From Pseudomonadota bacterium (GTDB lineage Bacteria > Pseudomonadota > Alphaproteobacteria > Rhizobiales > Rhizobiaceae): a stretch of 30,471 nt of DNA. Under the pieces are notes generated by a model. That model was not told the DNA's origin. It did not search any database and saw only the letters and a list, made by a program, of their open reading frames with translations. Within the stretch, counting starts at the first letter, position 1; every line of letters starts with the position of its first letter. The stretch lies in the NCBI GenBank assembly GCA_023390055.1, contig JAEWDP010000048.1:1-30471 (forward strand), given 5' to 3'. Shown here piece by piece: positions 16,001 to 25,100 of this stretch. The position numbers and the translations under genes were made by a program.

Positions 16001-16098
16001 TCCATATCGATCGACGCTTTGGCAATTCAGCAAAATGCCACGCGATCCTGCAAAGCTTGCCATCTTGCGAACCATGCCATCTTGCAAACATTGTTGTT

Positions 16099-16120
16099 GG
16101 ATGACATCCGCATGTCATCC
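16099..16120. terminator. Short perfect hairpin between convergent genes
   Basis: A perfect 9-bp stem (GGATGACAT at 16099-16107 and ATGTCATCC at 16112-16120) with a 4-base loop sits over the epimerase stop codon and downstream of the phosphoesterase gene. There is no T run on either side, so a bidirectional terminator role is only possible. The word GCCATCTTGC also occurs twice just upstream (about 16057-16086). Confidence 0.4.
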
Positions 16121-17095
16121 CCAAAGCTCAGGAATGGGCGGAAAAACCGTCGATCCCTCATAGTGAAGACCCGGCTCGCGGTCACGGGCGAGCAGCAGCG
16201 GACCGTCGAGATCGGCGTATTCGGCGTCCTGGGCCAGCAGGACGGCAGGAGCCATCGCCAGTGACGTGCCGACCATGCAGCCGACCATGACCGTAAACCC
16301 GAGCCGTTTTGCCTCAGCCTTCATCCGCAGGGCCTCGGTAAGCCCGCCGGTCTTGTCGAGCTTGATATTGACGGCGTCGTAGCGGCTGCGAAGATGTTCC
16401 AGATCTTCAGTGGAATGCACGCTCTCGTCAGCGCAGATGGGTACAGAGTGCACGATATCGGCAAGGATTGCATCCTGACCGGCGGGAAGTGGCTGTTCAA
16501 TCAGTGCAATACCGGTTTCCCGGGCGATATCGAGATGGCGTTCAAGGTTTTGTGTCGTCCACCCCTCGTTTGCATCAACGATGATGGTCGATGAGGGGGC
16601 ACTTTGCGTCACAGCGCGCATGCGTGATTCGTCATCGTCGGTTCCGAGTTTGACCTTGAGGAGCGGCCGATGGCTGTTGCTTTGAGCCTGTTGTGCCATT
16701 GCCTCCGGTTCACCAAGCGACAGTGTGAATGCGGTCGTGACCGGTCGTGTCCTGATATCGAGAAGGCTACCTGCCGATGGCTTCGACTGCTTGGCAAAAA
16801 GGTCCCATAATGCGCAGTCGACCGCATTGCGCGCGGCACCGGGTTTCATCAGCCTGTTGATCCCGGCTCTGTCGATCCCAGAGATAACTGCTTGTTTTAC
16901 AGCTTCTATTTCTAAAACTACGCCCTCGATCGTTTCCCCGTAACGCGTGTATGGGACACATTCACCACGTCCGCGAACACCATCAGACGTGATCGTGCAT
17001 GTCACGACCTCTGCCTGGGTTTTCGAGCCGCGGGAGATGGTGAAAAGACCTGCGATCGGGAAGGTCTCGATTGTGGCTTCAAGGTTACGTTTCAT
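16115..17095 (-). CDS. dgcA: Enolase-superfamily epimerase (N-acetyl-D-Glu racemase DgcA / dipeptide epimerase type)
   Basis: This 326-residue protein belongs to the muconate-lactonizing subgroup of the enolase superfamily. The capping domain starts at residue 1; the barrel shows LLKVKLGTDDDE with the Lys-x-Lys catalytic base, IIVDANEGWTTQN, IEQPLPAGQD and ICADESVHS (metal Asp/Glu/Asp), and AVNIKLDKTGGLTEALRM with the second catalytic Lys. The family includes L-Ala-D/L-Glu epimerases of murein recycling and the rhizobial DgcA racemase. DgcA is usually paired with DgcN, which is absent next door, so the symbol is tentative. The frame opens at 17158, but the ATG at 17093-17095 gives the conserved N-terminus. 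It diverges from the lipid transport operon across 107 bases. Confidence 0.85.
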   Translation of the reverse strand: MKRNLEATIETFPIAGLFTISRGSKTQAEVVTCTITSDGVRGRGECVPYTRYGETIEGVVLEIEAVKQAVISGIDRAGINRLMKPGAARNAVDCALWDLFAKQSKPSAGSLLDIRTRPVTTAFTLSLGEPEAMAQQAQSNSHRPLLKVKLGTDDDESRMRAVTQSAPSSTIIVDANEGWTTQNLERHLDIARETGIALIEQPLPAGQDAILADIVHSVPICADESVHSTEDLEHLRSRYDAVNIKLDKTGGLTEALRMKAEAKRLGFTVMVGCMVGTSLAMAPAVLLAQDAEYADLDGPLLLARDREPGLHYEGSTVFPPIPELWG

Positions 17096-17202
17096 GCTTT
17101 TGAGCGTCCCACACGTGGTATTTCCACACGAGCCGGTTATAGTGCGAACTGTTCTCAACGATCAACTGATCGCATGCAGGCGACCGCCGCAAACCACGAA
17201 AG

Positions 17203-18369
17203 ATGCCAGTGCCGTCACAGTCGTTTGATACCCGGGTCGCCGAATTGGTTGCAGAGAAAGTTTCCGGGAGCGAGGGAGAGCGCTTTGTCGCCACTGGCGA
17301 TTGGCGCAATCACGGCATCGCCTCGGTTTTGCCAACCCTCGACAAGCTGGAAAAGAGCGATGGCAGGGGACGCGTCGAAATCGATGTGTCGGGCGTTGAC
17401 GCGATCGACACGTCAGGTGCCTGGCTCATCCGCCGTCTTCTGACTGCTATGGAAACGTCAGGACGCGAGATCGTTCTTGTGGGCGCAAGGCCATCCATAG
17501 AAGAGCTCGTCGCCGCACTTCCCGAACGCGCGCCATCACCGCCGGCTGCGACGAAGGGCGAAGGTATCCTGTTTGAAAGATTGTTTGCGCCGTTTGGCAG
17601 GCTGGTTGTGGACCTGTCCGGTGATTTCCTGTCCGCCATGCACATCCTGGGCTCTGCGGTGCGCGGCGCGCAGATGAAGCTTGGCCGAAGCGGCGGCGTG
17701 TCTCCGGCCTCGGTCATCAACCAGATTGATCATATGGGGGTGCGGGCCGTCCCTATCATTGTCTTGATGTCGTTCCTGATCGGCGCCATCATTGCCCAGC
17801 AGGGCGCTTTCCAGTTGCGCTATTTCGGCGCCGAGATCTTCGTCGTCGACCTCGTGGGCATTCTTCAGTTGCGAGAGATCGGCGTGCTTTTGACGGCAAT
17901 CATGATTGCTGGACGCTCCGGTAGCGCGATTACTGCAGAAATCGGCTCCATGAAAATGCGCGAAGAGATCGATGCCCTGACCGTCATCGGCCTCAATCCG
18001 GTGGGGGTCTTGATCTTTCCGCGCCTGGTTGCGCTGACCATCGTCCTGCCACTCCTGACGATCATTGCCAATTTCGCAGCCCTTTACGGGGCAGCCGTGG
18101 TTGCGTGGACCTATTCTGGCATAACTTTCGACACCTTCCTATCGCGGCTCCATGAAGCCATTGACCACACATCGGTTGCATCGGGCATGATCAAGGCGCC
18201 TTTCATGGCGCTCGCGATTGGTATCGTGGCAGCCGTGGAGGGCATGAAGGTTGGAGGAAGTGCTGAATCGCTCGGTCGTCACGTGACCGCATCCGTTGTG
18301 AAGGCGATCTTCGCAGTCATCTTGATGGATGCGCTCTTTGCCATCTTCTACTCAGCCATTGATTTCTAG
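17203..18369 (+). CDS. mlaE: MlaE-type lipid ABC transporter permease with N-terminal STAS domain
   Basis: This 388-residue inner-membrane permease is the first gene of an MCE-type lipid transport operon moving phospholipid across the periplasm. Residues ~25-110 form a STAS domain (VEIDVSGVDAIDTSGAWLI), the role played by separate MlaB in E. coli. The rest is the MlaE permease: VIVLMSFLIGAIIAQQGAFQ, then LREIGVLLTAIMIAGRSGSA, IGSMKMREEIDALTVIGLNP and the closing AIFAVILMDALFAIFYSAI. The STAS-permease fusion is common in alphaproteobacteria. The ATG at 17203 has only a weak GAAAG ahead of it. The stop TAG overlaps the strong ribosome-binding site of the next gene, suggesting coupling. Confidence 0.93.
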   Translation: MPVPSQSFDTRVAELVAEKVSGSEGERFVATGDWRNHGIASVLPTLDKLEKSDGRGRVEIDVSGVDAIDTSGAWLIRRLLTAMETSGREIVLVGARPSIEELVAALPERAPSPPAATKGEGILFERLFAPFGRLVVDLSGDFLSAMHILGSAVRGAQMKLGRSGGVSPASVINQIDHMGVRAVPIIVLMSFLIGAIIAQQGAFQLRYFGAEIFVVDLVGILQLREIGVLLTAIMIAGRSGSAITAEIGSMKMREEIDALTVIGLNPVGVLIFPRLVALTIVLPLLTIIANFAALYGAAVVAWTYSGITFDTFLSRLHEAIDHTSVASGMIKAPFMALAIGIVAAVEGMKVGGSAESLGRHVTASVVKAIFAVILMDALFAIFYSAIDF

Positions 18370-18378
18370 GAGGGACGA

Positions 18379-19212
18379 GTGGACGACGCAACCGGGGCAC
18401 GAGAAAGGGGCGAAGACAGGCAGGTGGTCCTGTCGGTTCGCGATGTGACGGTCGGATTCGGCTCGAATATCGTGCTTGACCATCTCAATCTCGATATCTA
18501 CCGCGGCGAGATCCTCGGATTTGTCGGTGCCTCCGGAACGGGAAAATCGGTCCTGATGCGGGCGGTGCTGAGACTGTTGCCGCGCCGGTCCGGCAAGATC
18601 GTCATCCTCGGGACCGATTACGATGAGGCAAGTGATGAAGAGCGCATGACGCTCGACACCCGGCTTGGGGTTCTTTTCCAGCATGGCGCGCTGTTTTCGG
18701 CCTTGACGGTCAAGGAAAACATCCAGTTGCCAATGCGCGAATACCTCGACCTGCCGCCGGCATTGATGGATGAACTTGCCTACCTGAAGATCGAGATGGT
18801 GGGGCTTGCGCCGGATGCTGCCGACAAGTATCCCTCGGAACTGTCCGGCGGCATGATCAAACGGGCAGCTCTTGCGCGCGCACTGGCGCTTGATCCGGAT
18901 CTGGTCTTCCTGGATGAGCCGACCTCCGGGCTCGATCCGATTGGTGCCGCAGAGTTTGACATGCTGATCGCCAAGCTCAGGGATACCCTGGGATTGACGG
19001 TCTATATGGTGACCCATGACCTCGACAGCCTGTTTTCGGTCTGCGACCGTATTGCCGTTCTCGGACAGAAGCGGGTATTGGTTGAAGGAACGCTGGAAGA
19101 AATGTTCGCGTGCGATGACCCATGGGTACAAGCCTATTTCCGTGGCAAACGGGCCCGTTCGCTCATGGCAGCGAAAAGCCCAGCCGAAACCTCTCCAGAA
19201 AAAGTGACCTGA
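18379..19212 (+). CDS. mlaF: MlaF-type ABC transporter ATPase
   Basis: This 277-residue ATPase drives the MlaE permease. Walker A is GASGTGKS (residues 50-57), the Q-loop lies in LGVLFQHGALFSALTV, the signature is ELSGGMIKRAALARALAL, Walker B with its Glu is LVFLDEPTSGLDPIG, and the switch His is in MVTHDLDSL. LSGGM, rather than LSGGQ, is usual in Mla/Ttg2A ATPases. The start is a GTG at 18379-18381, preceded by AGGAGGG (18368-18374), one of the best ribosome-binding sites in the window. The mlaD gene begins 4 bases after its stop. Confidence 0.94.
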   Translation: MDDATGARERGEDRQVVLSVRDVTVGFGSNIVLDHLNLDIYRGEILGFVGASGTGKSVLMRAVLRLLPRRSGKIVILGTDYDEASDEERMTLDTRLGVLFQHGALFSALTVKENIQLPMREYLDLPPALMDELAYLKIEMVGLAPDAADKYPSELSGGMIKRAALARALALDPDLVFLDEPTSGLDPIGAAEFDMLIAKLRDTLGLTVYMVTHDLDSLFSVCDRIAVLGQKRVLVEGTLEEMFACDDPWVQAYFRGKRARSLMAAKSPAETSPEKVT

Positions 19213-19216
19213 AGCC

Positions 19217-20587
19217 ATGGAAACCAGAGCCAATTATGCGATCGTCGGCTTTTTCACGCTTATCGTGATCGCTGCCGCATTCGGTTTCGTCTACTGGATG
19301 GCTCAGTCTGGGCGCGGTGGACCAACCGCCGATCTTGCAATTCGTATTCCGGGATCTGCCAACGGCTTGTCGGTAGGCTCGCCGGTACGCTTCAATGGCA
19401 TTCCGGTGGGATCCGTGCGCGGTCTTTCGATCGATCCCGATGATCCGCAATATTCAATCGCATTTACCCAGGTAAGGGCCGATGCGCCTGTTTTCCCCTC
19501 GACGCGCGCCGTGCTTGAAGTGCAGGGCCTTACCGGTGCGGCCTACATCGAACTGTCGGGAGGTGACAAGGGCGAGGACAACATCCTTCAAAAGGCGCTT
19601 GAAAGCGGCCGCCCGGCCGTTTTGATTGCGGATCAGTCAAGCGTCACGAACCTGCTTGCGACTGCCGACAAGATCCTTGACCGTGCCAACCAGGCAATCA
19701 GCGATATTCAGGGTTTCGTTGCAGATTCGCGCGGCCCGCTGACGCAGACAATCCGCAATGCAGAAACCTTTACGGCCTCGCTCAGCAACAACGCCGGTGC
19801 GATCGATGAATTTCTGAAAAGCATGTCATCGCTGTCGGGTACCTTCAATCGTGTCTCCGAGCGCTTAGATTCCACGCTTGAGGCAGCCGAGGAACTGGTT
19901 CGTGCCGTCGATGCCGCCAAGGTCAATCAGGTCGTTGACAATGCCGAGCGCACAACCCGCAATATTGCGGATGCTACCGAAAATCTTGATGAGATCGCCC
20001 AAAATGTCCGTGATGCCGCAGCCGGGTTTCAAAAGGCAACAGTCGATGCGCAATCGGTCATGAAGCGTGCGGACCAGTTGATGGCAAACATTGATCCGGA
20101 AAATATCGGAACGGCCGTCAACAACATAACGGCTGCCAGTGCGGATGCGCGGAGCGCGATCCGCTCCGCGCGAGACGTAGTCGACGACGTTGCGGGGCGT
20201 CGCGAAGACATCAACCGCGCAATCGATGACTTCACCGAGCTTGCCGGAAAGCTCAACACGGCTTCGAACCGCGTTGACGGCATCCTTGCCAAGGTTGACA
20301 CGATGCTGTCTGGTGGCGATTCCCAATCTCTGTTTGCAGAGGCGCGGCGAACGCTGGAGACTTTCCGGACGCTCGCCGACAACATCAATGCACGCGTTGG
20401 TCCGATTGCGGACAACCTGCAGCGGTTTTCGGCCTCGGGCCTGCGTGATATCCAGACGCTCGTCGATGACACACGTCGCACGGTCCGCAGCCTGAACGAG
20501 ACGATCAACAATTTTGACCAGAATCCGCAGCGACTGCTCTTTGGCGGGGAAACGGTAAAGCAATATGATGGCAGAACGCGTCGATGA
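19217..20587 (+). CDS. mlaD: MlaD-family MCE-domain lipid-binding protein
   Basis: This 456-residue protein is anchored by an N-terminal helix (YAIVGFFTLIVIAAAFGFVY) and has one MCE domain at ~35-120 (GSANGLSVGSPVRFNGIPVG, VLEVQGLTGAAYIELSGG). MCE domains form hexameric rings that carry lipids between membranes. The C-terminal ~300 residues are predicted helical, Ala/Asp/Asn-rich with repeated heptad-like stretches (SAIRSARDVVDDVAG, REDINRAIDDFTELAGK), much longer than E. coli MlaD (~180 residues). This suggests a needle-like tube extending into the periplasm, as in longer MCE proteins; the tube is inferred. The 3' end overlaps the lipoprotein frame by 23 bases. Confidence 0.93.
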   Translation: METRANYAIVGFFTLIVIAAAFGFVYWMAQSGRGGPTADLAIRIPGSANGLSVGSPVRFNGIPVGSVRGLSIDPDDPQYSIAFTQVRADAPVFPSTRAVLEVQGLTGAAYIELSGGDKGEDNILQKALESGRPAVLIADQSSVTNLLATADKILDRANQAISDIQGFVADSRGPLTQTIRNAETFTASLSNNAGAIDEFLKSMSSLSGTFNRVSERLDSTLEAAEELVRAVDAAKVNQVVDNAERTTRNIADATENLDEIAQNVRDAAAGFQKATVDAQSVMKRADQLMANIDPENIGTAVNNITAASADARSAIRSARDVVDDVAGRREDINRAIDDFTELAGKLNTASNRVDGILAKVDTMLSGGDSQSLFAEARRTLETFRTLADNINARVGPIADNLQRFSASGLRDIQTLVDDTRRTVRSLNETINNFDQNPQRLLFGGETVKQYDGRTRR

Positions 20588-21215
20588 CAGCGGGGTTTTC
20601 ATGACCGGATTGAAGATTTTGCAAGGTAGTCCCTGGCGCAAAGCTGGCCTGCTGGCCTGGCCAGTCATTGCAGCCCTCGTGACAGGATGTGGAACGAAAG
20701 CCAGCAACGATACCTTCGATCTCGCGATAACCCCTTCTGGAAATGGACCTGCAGCGCACAGCCGGCAGATCCTTGTTACCGAACCGACGGCGCTGAAGTC
20801 GCTCGACAGTGAACAGGTGATCGTGCGTGTTTCGACGTCCGAAATCCAGTATCTGGCAGATTCACGATGGAGTGACCGACTGCCTCGAATGGTACAGTCG
20901 AAGCTGATCGAGGCTTTCGAAGAAAGCGGCAAGCTCGGTGGAGTTGGCCGGCCGGGGCAGGGACTGGCGATCGACTACCAGGTGGTGAGCGACATTCGCA
21001 GTTTTGAAGTCGACACCAGCGGTGCAGACACGGCCAAAGTCGAAATATCGGTGACGATCATCAACGATCGCAATGGCACCGTTCGTGGTCAACAGGCATT
21101 CAGCGCGAGCGCACCGGTTTCAGGTTCCGCAAACCGGAACTTCATCGCAGCACTTGACCGGGCATTCGCAAAGGTCGGGGCGGAGATCGTCGAATGGTCG
21201 TTGCGGATGATGTGA
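20565..21215 (+). CDS. ABC-type transport auxiliary lipoprotein (PqiC-like)
   Basis: This 216-residue outer-membrane-type lipoprotein is the last gene of the Mla-like operon. A signal sequence (AGLLAWPVIAALVTGC) ends in the lipobox LVTGC, acylated at Cys42. The body matches the ABC-type auxiliary component family related to PqiC: ILVTEPTALKSLDSEQVIVR, VSTSEIQYLADSRWSDRLPR, MVQSKLIEAFEESG, and a C-terminal FIAALDRAFAKVGAEIVEWS. PqiC-like lipoproteins receive the end of the MCE tube at the outer membrane. An in-frame ATG at 20601 would give a more usual signal peptide (Cys30) and avoid the overlap with mlaD, so it may be the true start. No MlaA or MlaC is seen. Confidence 0.88.
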   Translation: MMAERVDDSGVFMTGLKILQGSPWRKAGLLAWPVIAALVTGCGTKASNDTFDLAITPSGNGPAAHSRQILVTEPTALKSLDSEQVIVRVSTSEIQYLADSRWSDRLPRMVQSKLIEAFEESGKLGGVGRPGQGLAIDYQVVSDIRSFEVDTSGADTAKVEISVTIINDRNGTVRGQQAFSASAPVSGSANRNFIAALDRAFAKVGAEIVEWSLRMM

Positions 21216-21372
21216 AGAGGCATCCGACCCCGGCCTGTGCAATACCTGTCGCGGGTGCCTCGGCAATGCCCGGAACTCACCGGTCGCGTTGCCGTTGAAC
21301 CTTGTATTCATCTTCCTGTCGTGATAGCCAGATTTCGTCTGAAACAGGTTAGGTCGGTGCGGTTGGCCCGGC

Positions 21373-21410
21373 CCCCGCATGTGCGGGTCCTTCCGTCGAT
21401 CATGCGACGG
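21373..21410. other. Two adjacent hairpins in the gap after the Mla operon
   Basis: CCCGC/GCGGG (21374-21378 and 21383-21387) and CCGTCG/CGACGG (21393-21398 and 21405-21410) are tandem short inverted repeats in the 248-base gap between the lipoprotein and VOC genes. Neither has a U run. They may end the operon or belong to a dispersed intergenic repeat. Nothing else is visible in the gap. Confidence 0.35.
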
Positions 21411-21463
21411 CCCAAGACCTTGAACGTTCATGCGATCATGCATGGCGAACTGAGGGCTTGGAT

Positions 21464-21886
21464 ATGCAACAGCAGATTTCCGTCATTACACTTGGTATCA
21501 CCGACCTTGCGCGTTCGCGCAGATTTTACGTAGACGGGTTTGGCTGGGTCCCGATCTTCGAAAATGACGAGATCATCTTTTATCAGATGAACGGTTTCGT
21601 TTTCGCGACCTTCGCCAGGCCGGCGCTTGAACATGAACTGGATCGCACCGGGCTCAAGGCCCCCGGTGCTTTCTCGCTTGCCCATAACGTGGCAAGCCGT
21701 GACGACGTCATCACAACCATGCAGCAGTTGACGCAGGCTGGCGGGCGCGTGATCCGCAAGGCCGATGAGCCACCGCATGGCGGATTTCGTGGCTACGTCT
21801 GTGATCCGGATGAACATGCCTGGGAGATCGCCTGGAACCCGGCCTGGAAAATTGATGCACAAGGCCTGGTAAGCTTCGGCCACTGA
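21464..21886 (+). CDS. VOC family (glyoxalase/bleomycin-resistance fold) protein
   Basis: This 140-residue protein has two beta-alpha-beta-beta-beta halves typical of the vicinal-oxygen-chelate superfamily. SVITLGITDLARSRRFYVDG, then FGW, opens the first half; VASRDDVITTMQQLTQAGG and GFRGYVCDPDEHAWEIAWNP form the second, with the terminal Glu where VOC metal ligands usually lie. A TTG at 21458 is in frame, but the ATG at 21464 has GAGGG (21452-21456) at 7 bases and is preferred. It is a single gene between the Mla operon and a terminator-like hairpin. VOC proteins include dioxygenases, glyoxalase I and resistance proteins; nothing here selects one. Confidence 0.88.
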   Translation: MQQQISVITLGITDLARSRRFYVDGFGWVPIFENDEIIFYQMNGFVFATFARPALEHELDRTGLKAPGAFSLAHNVASRDDVITTMQQLTQAGGRVIRKADEPPHGGFRGYVCDPDEHAWEIAWNPAWKIDAQGLVSFGH

Positions 21887-22059
21887 CGAACTTCGTCTGC
21901 CACATCAATGATCCGCTGGCGACGGCGTAAAGAAAAGCGATGGGACATTCAGGTACATCCTGTCCCCTCGCATGACGAGACCGGTCCCTTGCGGCCTGCT
22001 GCAAAAGATCAACACACAAATTGGCGGACGCTGTGGACAAATGTTTGGGCCGGAACGCC

Positions 22060-22092
22060 AACGGGCAGCTGGATGGTTCCAACTGCCCGTTT
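22060..22092. terminator. Terminator-like hairpin between the VOC and GPR genes
   Basis: AACGGGCAG (22060-22068) pairs with CTGCCCGTT (22083-22091), extended by TGG/CCA past one C-A mismatch, with a 6-base loop. It lies 36 bases past the stop of the minus-strand giant gene and ~170 bases past the VOC gene. A short T run follows on the plus strand (GTTTCAG). It could serve both genes; the tail is weak in each direction. Confidence 0.5.
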
Positions 22093-22127
22093 CAGATGTT
22101 TCGGCTGGCAATCCGACTTTTTCGAGA

Positions 22128-25100
22128 TCAGCGGAAGCGGCCGGCTGCATGCGCGAGCATGGTGTAGACCTTGCCGGTATCGGATGTCAGATAACTCTGT
22201 GTCACCGACTTGTCGCGATCAGTGCGAGCGACATCTGCCAACAGTTTCTCGAAGTCAGCAATATAGCGGTCGACAGCGGTGCGGAATTCCGGTTCACGCT
22301 CGTATTTGCGCTTGATTTCATCAAAGGTCTGCTGGCCCTTCAGCGTATAGAGACGACGGGTAAAGACGTCGCGTTCACCCCGCTGGTAGCGCCGCCACAA
22401 CTCGACCGATGCATCGTGATCAATGGCGCGCGCGATATCGACGGAGAGTGAGTTCAGCGATTCCACCATATGGCGTGGATTGCGGTTGTCACCATTGCCC
22501 CTTGCAGCCGGGTCGACCGGTCGGGGTGCCTGACGGGCAGAAGAACCCGATGCATCTTCGCGCGATGCACCGCGTAACAGATCGCTGATCCAGCCACCTT
22601 CTTGCGATCCAGGAGCCGTTTCAGTCTTGCGGGCCTGTTCTTGACCGCTGCGGTTAAGATTGAGGCCGCCCCTCAACCCGGTGGACAGGAGCTCGGTGCG
22701 CGGCTGAACAGGTGTCTGTGGAGACAGGATCGGGCTTGTGGCCGGTTGAGGACGTGCTGCAGCCGGGGCAGGAGCCTGGACCGGAGGTGTCGGAACGGGC
22801 TGGGAGACCTCCAGCTGCACCGCAGACCGGCCAACGAGTTGCGACAGATCCTGAAGCGCCTTGATCTGCTCGGCAACCGCACGACGCATTGCTGCGGCAT
22901 TCTCCTTGGCCTCTTCGGGCAGATCAAATGCACCGCGCTTGAGTTCGGAACGGGTGCTGTCAAGTTCCTCGCGGATCTGCTCGGCCGAGTTCCTGATTTC
23001 GTCGGTTGCACCGGCAAAGCGGGCGACAGCGTCCTCCACGGACTTGCGAAGCGCTTCGCGCAGATGTGCTGCCGTACTGTCGGAACGGTTAGAGGCATCG
23101 CCGAGCATGCGTTCCACGTCAGAAAGCGAGCTTTCCACACCGCTGCGGATCCGCTCGGAGAGGCCCTTTGCACGCTGTTCTGCGTCGCTCATCGCCGCGT
23201 CGATGGCGCGATTGGCCTCTTCGCTTGCGCCAAGAAGCGAACCACGCATTGCCTGGGCGGTAACGTCGGCCCGGTGCTGCGTTTCTCCAAGTGTGCGTCC
23301 GATGTCGGTAAACGCACCCTGCAAGCCCTCGCGCAGGTGGGTCGCCACCTGTGCCGCGCGCCCTTCGGCCCGTTCGAAGGAACCATCGACCAGCGTGCTG
23401 AGATTACGCATGGTCACTTCGATTTCCTCGGACCGCTTGACCAGGCCAACAGAGAGGTTTCGAAGTGCGGTCTGGCGCTCGTCAAGGGTATTGGCCAGGT
23501 TCGACTGGGCGGCGCCAAGCAGTTCGGAGGCCTGCGCCAGAACCTTGGAATGCTCGTCGAAGCGACCGACGATGCCGCCGACCTGATTGAGCGTCTGGCC
23601 GGATATGCTGGCGAGTCGATCGATATTGTTTTCCAAAAGCCTGCTCGAGCCCGACACCATTTCGGCCGCATTGGTTGCCGATTCGGCGAAACGTGTTGCC
23701 GTCGCATCAAGCTTTTCATCGACACCGGCCAGGCGCTGAGTGGCCTGTTCCGCTGCAGATGTGATGCCTTCAGCCGCGTGATGGATAAGGTCGGCAATTC
23801 CGGAATTGCTTTCTGAAAGTCGATCGATCAGCGAGTTGACGCTGCCGGACAGGCTGCGTTCAACGGCACTGATGGCGCCGGCCGTGTTTTCGGCACGCTG
23901 TCCGAGCGCCGAAAGAGCCTCATTCGTACGCGCGGCAATGGCATCGACCAGCGCACTGTTTTCATCGTGGATCTTGCTGGTGCTTTCCTGAGCGGCGGCG
24001 ACGAGGCGCTCGGTGCTCTCCCGGGCGGCTGCCGCTATCTGCTCGGATGCCGAGCGGCTGGCGTCGGCATACTGCTCCACAACAGGCTTTGCCTGTTCTT
24101 CGATGAGGCGCGACAGTTCGGTGGTCCGGCTGGCGAGCATGGAATTCAGGTCCCGGGCACGGCTGTCGAGTGCAGCACGTATCGTATCGCCACGCGCCGC
24201 CAGAGCCTTGTCGACCGCATCCATGGCCTGATGCAATTCGGATGCCGTTTCCGTCAAAGTGCCGTGGAGCAGGCCACCGCGTTCCTGCAGTGCATGCTCT
24301 GCCTCGCTGATCGCGGAAGAAATCGCGCTTACCTGCATCTTCACGAGCTGATCGGCCTCTGCAACCTTGCTGACGATCGCGTTGCCAGCCTCGGAAAATG
24401 CCTGAGCAACCGTTGCCGCCTGGCCGGCCAGGCGATTTTGGGTGTCAGAGATGCGTTCGACGATTTCCCCGGACCGCTCTTCGAGCGAGCGATTGAACTC
24501 CGCATTGCGAGAAGACAGTTCCTCGGTAAATTCGCTGCCGGCCCGGGCGAGTGTTGCGGCCGAGCGCATGGCTTCACTGTCCATGTCCTGGGCGGCAGCA
24601 CTGACCGCTTCACGAAGGCTGTTTGCCAGTCCGGCAGCCTTGCCCTCGATGGTTCTGGTGACATTGTCGAGGCCGATTGACAGTGCCCGATCCATTGTTG
24701 ACAGGCGTTCGTCAAAACGGGCTGCGCCGGTATCCATGGTACCCGCGATGCGCTCCTGGGCCTCCTGGCTGACGCGTTCGAGGTCAGCTGTACGCTGCGC
24801 AAGGGTATCACCGATTGTACGACCGGCGCCATCGACGAGATCCGTGACGCTGGTGAGCTCCTCGCGAATGCGACCTTCAAGTCCGCCAAACGTCGTCTCG
24901 ATCCTGCCGCCTGTGTCGTTCAAGGCGGCGGCGACGCTGCCCACCGTCTGCTCTATCCGGCCGGAAAACTCATCTGCAGATCGGGTTATTTCCTGTGCCG
25001 CGACATTGAGCTTATTGGCGATATCGCCAGCGGTCAGGTTCAGTTTCTGATCCAGATCCGTACCTGCACCATCGATCACCGAACGCAATGCGTCCTGCTG

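Noticed and set aside
18352..19233. Minus-strand 293-codon frame across mlaF
   Set aside because: It is the complement of a textbook ABC ATPase and has no independent support.
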